Positions 61,193-64,000 of a stretch of DNA of 64,000 bases are shown in pieces. The notes beneath the pieces were generated by a model, which worked only from the letters and a program-made list of their open reading frames with translations, was not told the origin of the DNA and did no database searches. The stretch spans positions 372,001 to 436,000 of the forward strand of contig NZ_JAUQSX010000003.1 of assembly GCF_030581005.1 (NCBI RefSeq). Reading direction: 5' to 3'. The position numbers and the translations under genes are program-made. How positions within the stretch are numbered: position 1 is the first letter of the stretch; each line of letters begins with the position of its first letter. Source of the stretch: Hymenobacter mellowenesis. Its GTDB lineage: Bacteria; Bacteroidota; Bacteroidia; Cytophagales; Hymenobacteraceae.

Positions 61193-62062
61193 ATGCCCAA
61201 AACCTGTTTCATTCTCAACCCCAAAGCGGGCCCTAGCCGCCGCCACGACATGCCGGGCCTCATTGCACGGCATTTTGGGGCACAGGAGGCCGACTACGAA
61301 ATCCGGCACACGGAATACGCCGGGCACGCCGTAGAATTGGCGCAACGGGCTGCTGCCGAAGGGTTTGCAGTGGTGGCGGCCGTGGGCGGCGACGGCACCG
61401 TGAACGAGGTGGGCCGGGGCCTGCTGGGAACGGATGCGGCCCTGGGCATCATTCCGCAAGGCTCGGGCAATGGCCTAGCCCGCCACCTAAAAGTGCCGCT
61501 CGGCCTGCCCGCCGCGCTGCGCCGGTTGGCGACGCCCGATTTCAGCCGCATGGACGTGGGGATGATGAACGGGCACCCGTTTTTCTGCACCGCCGGGCTG
61601 GGCTTCGATGCGCACGTGAGCCAGCACTTTGCGCAAGCGGGCTCGCGGGGCCTGAGCACCTACCTGCGTGTGACGTTGCGCGAGTACCGGCGCTACCGTA
61701 CGGTGGCGGTGGAAGCAGACCTCAACGGCCAGCAATTGACTGCCGACTGCTATGTGCTGGCCTTCGCCAACGCCTCGCAATACGGCAACAACGCCTACAT
61801 CGCGCCCCTGGCCGACTTGCGCGATGGCTTGCTCGATGTGTGCTTGATTGATGCGCTGCCCGCCATGCGGGCCTTCCGCGTGAGCCTGGCCATGGCCCTT
61901 GGCACCCTGCCGCAAACCAAGGCGGCGGAGTATTTTCGGGTGCCGCAGGCGCGGGTGCGGGCGGCGGCGCCCATCGGCTTTCACGTCGATGGCGACTACC
62001 TGGGCCACGCCACCGAATTTGAGGTAGAACTGCTGCCGCTGGCGCTAGCCGTGGCCGTTTAG
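61193..62062 (+). CDS. Diacylglycerol/lipid kinase family protein (YegS/BmrU type)
   Basis: A 289-residue cytoplasmic enzyme. The N-terminal DAGK catalytic domain shows ILNPKAGPSRR (residues ~7-17), AVGGDGTVNEVGRGL and IIPQGSGNGLARHLKVP, the nucleotide- and phosphate-binding motifs. The C-terminal beta-sandwich has TAGLGFDAHVSQHFA and ends in FHVDGDYLGHATEFEVELLP. It transfers phosphate from ATP to a lipid such as diacylglycerol. Single gene, ATG 61193. Confidence 0.92.
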   Translation: MPKTCFILNPKAGPSRRHDMPGLIARHFGAQEADYEIRHTEYAGHAVELAQRAAAEGFAVVAAVGGDGTVNEVGRGLLGTDAALGIIPQGSGNGLARHLKVPLGLPAALRRLATPDFSRMDVGMMNGHPFFCTAGLGFDAHVSQHFAQAGSRGLSTYLRVTLREYRRYRTVAVEADLNGQQLTADCYVLAFANASQYGNNAYIAPLADLRDGLLDVCLIDALPAMRAFRVSLAMALGTLPQTKAAEYFRVPQARVRAAAPIGFHVDGDYLGHATEFEVELLPLALAVAV

Positions 62063-62171
62063 GTCGTTTAACAGGTGTCATTTAACATTTAATAGATGTT
62101 CGATGATGCTGAAGAATGCCTGAGCTTACAAGGAACGGCCGGATTGTTAAATGATAAATGTTAATTGTTAA

Positions 62172-62510
62172 ATGAAAAAGCCCAGCCGCACCGGAGTCGT
62201 GTACTCGACTAACCCCGATTTTTCTTACCAAAACAACGAGCCCACGGAGGCCGCCACGCTGCCGCCCCAGCAGCAACAGTTGCGCGTGCAACTCGACAAG
62301 AAGCAGCGCGGCGGCAAGCAGGTGACGCTCGTGACCGGCTTTGTGGGCGCCGACGCCGACTTGCAGGCCCTCGGCAAGCTGCTCAAAACGAAGTGTGGTG
62401 TGGGCGGCAGCGCCAAAGATGGCGAAATAGTAGTGCAGGGCGACTTCCGCGACAAAGTGCTGGAAGTGCTGCTTAAGGAAGGCTACAAAGCCAAAAAAGC
62501 CGGCGGCTAA
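62172..62510 (+). CDS. SUI1/eIF1-like translation factor (YciH family)
   Basis: A 112-residue protein. The SUI1 domain fills residues ~45-108: [67 protein letters not shown]. The N-terminal ~45 residues are a disordered Gln/Pro-rich tail that contains VYSTNPDF, as in bacterial YciH. It is thought to monitor start-site fidelity on the 30S subunit. The preceding ~100 bases contain an AT-rich repeat of TTTAACATTTAA-type words. Confidence 0.93.
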   Translation: MKKPSRTGVVYSTNPDFSYQNNEPTEAATLPPQQQQLRVQLDKKQRGGKQVTLVTGFVGADADLQALGKLLKTKCGVGGSAKDGEIVVQGDFRDKVLEVLLKEGYKAKKAGG

Positions 62511-62559
62511 TTGTTCTTGTTAGCCGTACTGCCAATTCATTGCTCAACCGCATTTGCCC

Positions 62560-62991
62560 ATGTTCCTCCTCCAGTTTCCCGCCCTGCCCGAAGCGGCCCG
62601 CGACGTTACCTCCGCGCACGGGCAGGCTGAAAGCGGCGTCATCAGCGCGGTGCTGTGGCTGAAGCTGGGTGTCGAAACGGTGGGCGCTACCATCATTGCG
62701 CTGGGCATTCTCAGCGCGGGCTGGCTGCTGGTGAAAGCGTTGGCCAAGCGTGAAACGGCCGATTTCACAGCCATTCGGCTGGCGCTGGCGCGGTACCTAG
62801 CCTTGGCGCTGGAGTTTCAGCTGGGCGCAGATATCCTTTCCACGGCCATTGCCCCAAGCTGGGAGCAGATTGGCAAGCTCGGCGCCATTGCCGTGATTCG
62901 GACAGCGCTGAACTACTTCCTCTCGCGCGAAATGCGCGAGGAACGGCACGAAGCCACGCCCGAAAACCACGTGGTAGAGCGGGCGGATTAG
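62560..62991 (+). CDS. DUF1622 membrane protein
   Basis: A 143-residue protein from ATG 62560 (an in-frame TTG is 6 bases upstream). It has three predicted membrane segments: VSAVLWLKLGVETVGATIIALGIL, YLALALEFQLGADILSTAI, and LGAIAVIRTALNYFLSREM, the last being the DUF1622 signature. The tail is charged and cytoplasmic. The function of the family is unknown. Confidence 0.9.
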   Translation: MFLLQFPALPEAARDVTSAHGQAESGVISAVLWLKLGVETVGATIIALGILSAGWLLVKALAKRETADFTAIRLALARYLALALEFQLGADILSTAIAPSWEQIGKLGAIAVIRTALNYFLSREMREERHEATPENHVVERAD

Positions 62992-62994
62992 GCT

Positions 62995-63068
62995 GTAGCG
63001 TGGACTCTGCGAGTCCGCGCCAATCCGAACATCCTACGCAATGCGCGGACTCGCAGAGTCCACGCTAC
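62995..63068. repeat. Perfect 26-bp inverted repeat overlapping the end of kdsB
   Basis: The arms 62995-63020 and 63043-63068 are exact reverse complements with a 22-base loop. Each arm also contains its own GGACTC/GAGTCC mini-hairpin. The element lies between two converging genes, and its right arm contains the kdsB stop codon (63065-63067). Confidence 0.9.
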
Positions 63069-63814
63069 CGCGCCAAGCGCACCCGGGCCCGCTCGGCATC
63101 CTCGGGCGTGTCGATGCCGAAGGCTTCGAGCTCGGTTTCGGCGCACTGAATGCGGAAACCGGCTTCGAGCCAGCGGAGCTGCTCCAGGCTTTCGGCCGCT
63201 TCAAGGGGCGAAACGGGCAGGCGGGTGAGCTGCTCCAATACCGTGGGCTTGTAGGCGTAAAGGCCCAGGTGGCGCAGGTAGCGGTGGTGCGCCAGCCACT
63301 GCTCGGGCTCGCGGCCGCGCTGGTAGGGCAGGGGGTGGCGGCTGAAATACATGGCGTGGCCCAACTGGTTCAGCACCACTTTGGGCAGGTGCGGGCTGAA
63401 CAGTTCCTCGTCGGTGAGCACGGGTTTTACCAGCGTGGCGATGTCGGGCGCAGTGGCGGCATCGGCAAATAAATCGGCGAGGGCATTGATTTGGCCGGGG
63501 TGAATGAAGGGCTCGTCGCCCTGGATGTTGACGATGCAATGCACGTCGGCGGGGCTGCCGAGCTGCTGGAAGGCTTCCCAGAGGCGGTCGGTACCGCTGG
63601 GGTGGTCGGGGCGGGTGAGCACGGCCTCGCCGCCGAAATCCTGCACGTGCTGCTGGATGCGGGCATCGTCGGTGGCCACCACCACGCGGGCCAAGTTGGC
63701 CTGCCGGGCCTGCTCCACCACGCGCTGAATCATGCTGCGGCCGCCGAGGTCGACGAGCGGCTTGCCGGGCAGGCGAGTGGAGGCAAAACGGGCGGGAATC
63801 AGGCCAAGAACCAT
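63065..63814 (-). CDS. kdsB: 3-deoxy-manno-octulosonate cytidylyltransferase
   Basis: A 249-residue cytoplasmic enzyme; ATG 63814 gives the family start MVLGLIPARFASTRLPGKPL. The CTP-binding motif is PARFASTRLPGKPL, with ARVVVATDD, LTRPDHPSGTDRLWEA and IVNIQGDEPFI as conserved Kdo-transferase blocks and FGIDTPEDAERAR at the end. It activates Kdo to CMP-Kdo for lipopolysaccharide synthesis. The last codons run into the inverted repeat at 63043, so the C-terminal residues are encoded by that repeat arm. Confidence 0.96.
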   Translation of the reverse strand: MVLGLIPARFASTRLPGKPLVDLGGRSMIQRVVEQARQANLARVVVATDDARIQQHVQDFGGEAVLTRPDHPSGTDRLWEAFQQLGSPADVHCIVNIQGDEPFIHPGQINALADLFADAATAPDIATLVKPVLTDEELFSPHLPKVVLNQLGHAMYFSRHPLPYQRGREPEQWLAHHRYLRHLGLYAYKPTVLEQLTRLPVSPLEAAESLEQLRWLEAGFRIQCAETELEAFGIDTPEDAERARVRLAR

Positions 63815-64000
63815 GCGAAGCGCAAGAAGAAAATACGGAGAAAGCATCAAAATTAGGTGGCAAACAATGGCTTTGGGGCGAAATGCTTCGGGAGCGCGGC
63901 CAATTACCCGCCGGTTTTTGCGTTATTTTGCCTTAGCTGCCCGCCCCACTGATTTTTGGGGGCGGAGTGGAGCTGATTTTGCAAGGTTGATTTTATGACT
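63815..64000. other. Non-coding upstream region of kdsB at window end
   Basis: 186 bases with no convincing gene. TATTTTG around 63924 is close to a -7 box for a rightward gene, and an ATG at 63995 may begin it, but only two codons are in the window. Confidence 0.35.

Overview
The window comes from a high-GC Bacteroidota bacterium, most likely Hymenobacter or a close relative in Cytophagales. The evidence is a SusC/SusD pair, four secreted proteins with type IX secretion (T9SS) C-terminal sorting domains, Bacteroidota-type -7 promoter boxes (TAnnTTTG), starts without an obvious Shine-Dalgarno sequence, and repeats of a kind common in that genus. The genus is inferred; there is no rRNA marker here.

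Region A (1-32382) is a large carbohydrate-utilisation locus (PUL), all on the + strand. In order it holds a partial GH97, an alginate-lyase-family protein, GH88, an M19-like dipeptidase, GH127, an alpha/beta-hydrolase-like protein, SusC, SusD, a DUF5017 lipoprotein, two Tat-exported ferritin-like proteins, a 1654-residue T9SS-secreted lyase, an unknown 775-residue protein, a FucP-like MFS symporter, a GH43 galactanase-like enzyme, a DUF4861 protein, a ROK sugar kinase, a second GH43 and a cupin. Together they would depolymerise a uronate-, arabinose- and galactose-containing plant or algal polysaccharide, import the products and phosphorylate them. Four transcription units share a previously unremarked promoter signature: two TCAGGA half-sites 10 bp apart, placed exactly 22 bp before a -7-like box (9546, 17668, 25250, 27817). 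This looks like the binding site of the locus regulator, which is not in the window.

Region B (32400-38600) has a small lower-GC patch with two hypothetical genes and an XRE regulator preceded by a perfect 18-bp palindrome. Two T9SS-secreted beta-propeller-like repeat proteins follow.

Region C (38900-59530) is an accessory region rich in DNA repair and defence genes: a PLD nuclease-TPR protein behind umuDC, a secreted PHP-domain protein, a GmrSD-like DUF262/DUF1524 enzyme, a PD-(D/E)xK nuclease with a SEC-C tail, a complete type I restriction-modification operon (GIY-YIG, hsdM, hsdS, hsdR), and a 1008-residue fusion of a caspase-like protease to a Ski2-like helicase. The fusion is the best candidate for an undescribed defence system. 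The region ends at a tRNA-Glu gene, and no integrase is visible.

Region D (59600-64000) is core genome: tRNA-Glu with its promoter and terminator, a decayed tRNA-Glu-like copy, GAPDH, a diacylglycerol-kinase-family lipid kinase, a SUI1/YciH factor, a DUF1622 membrane protein and kdsB.
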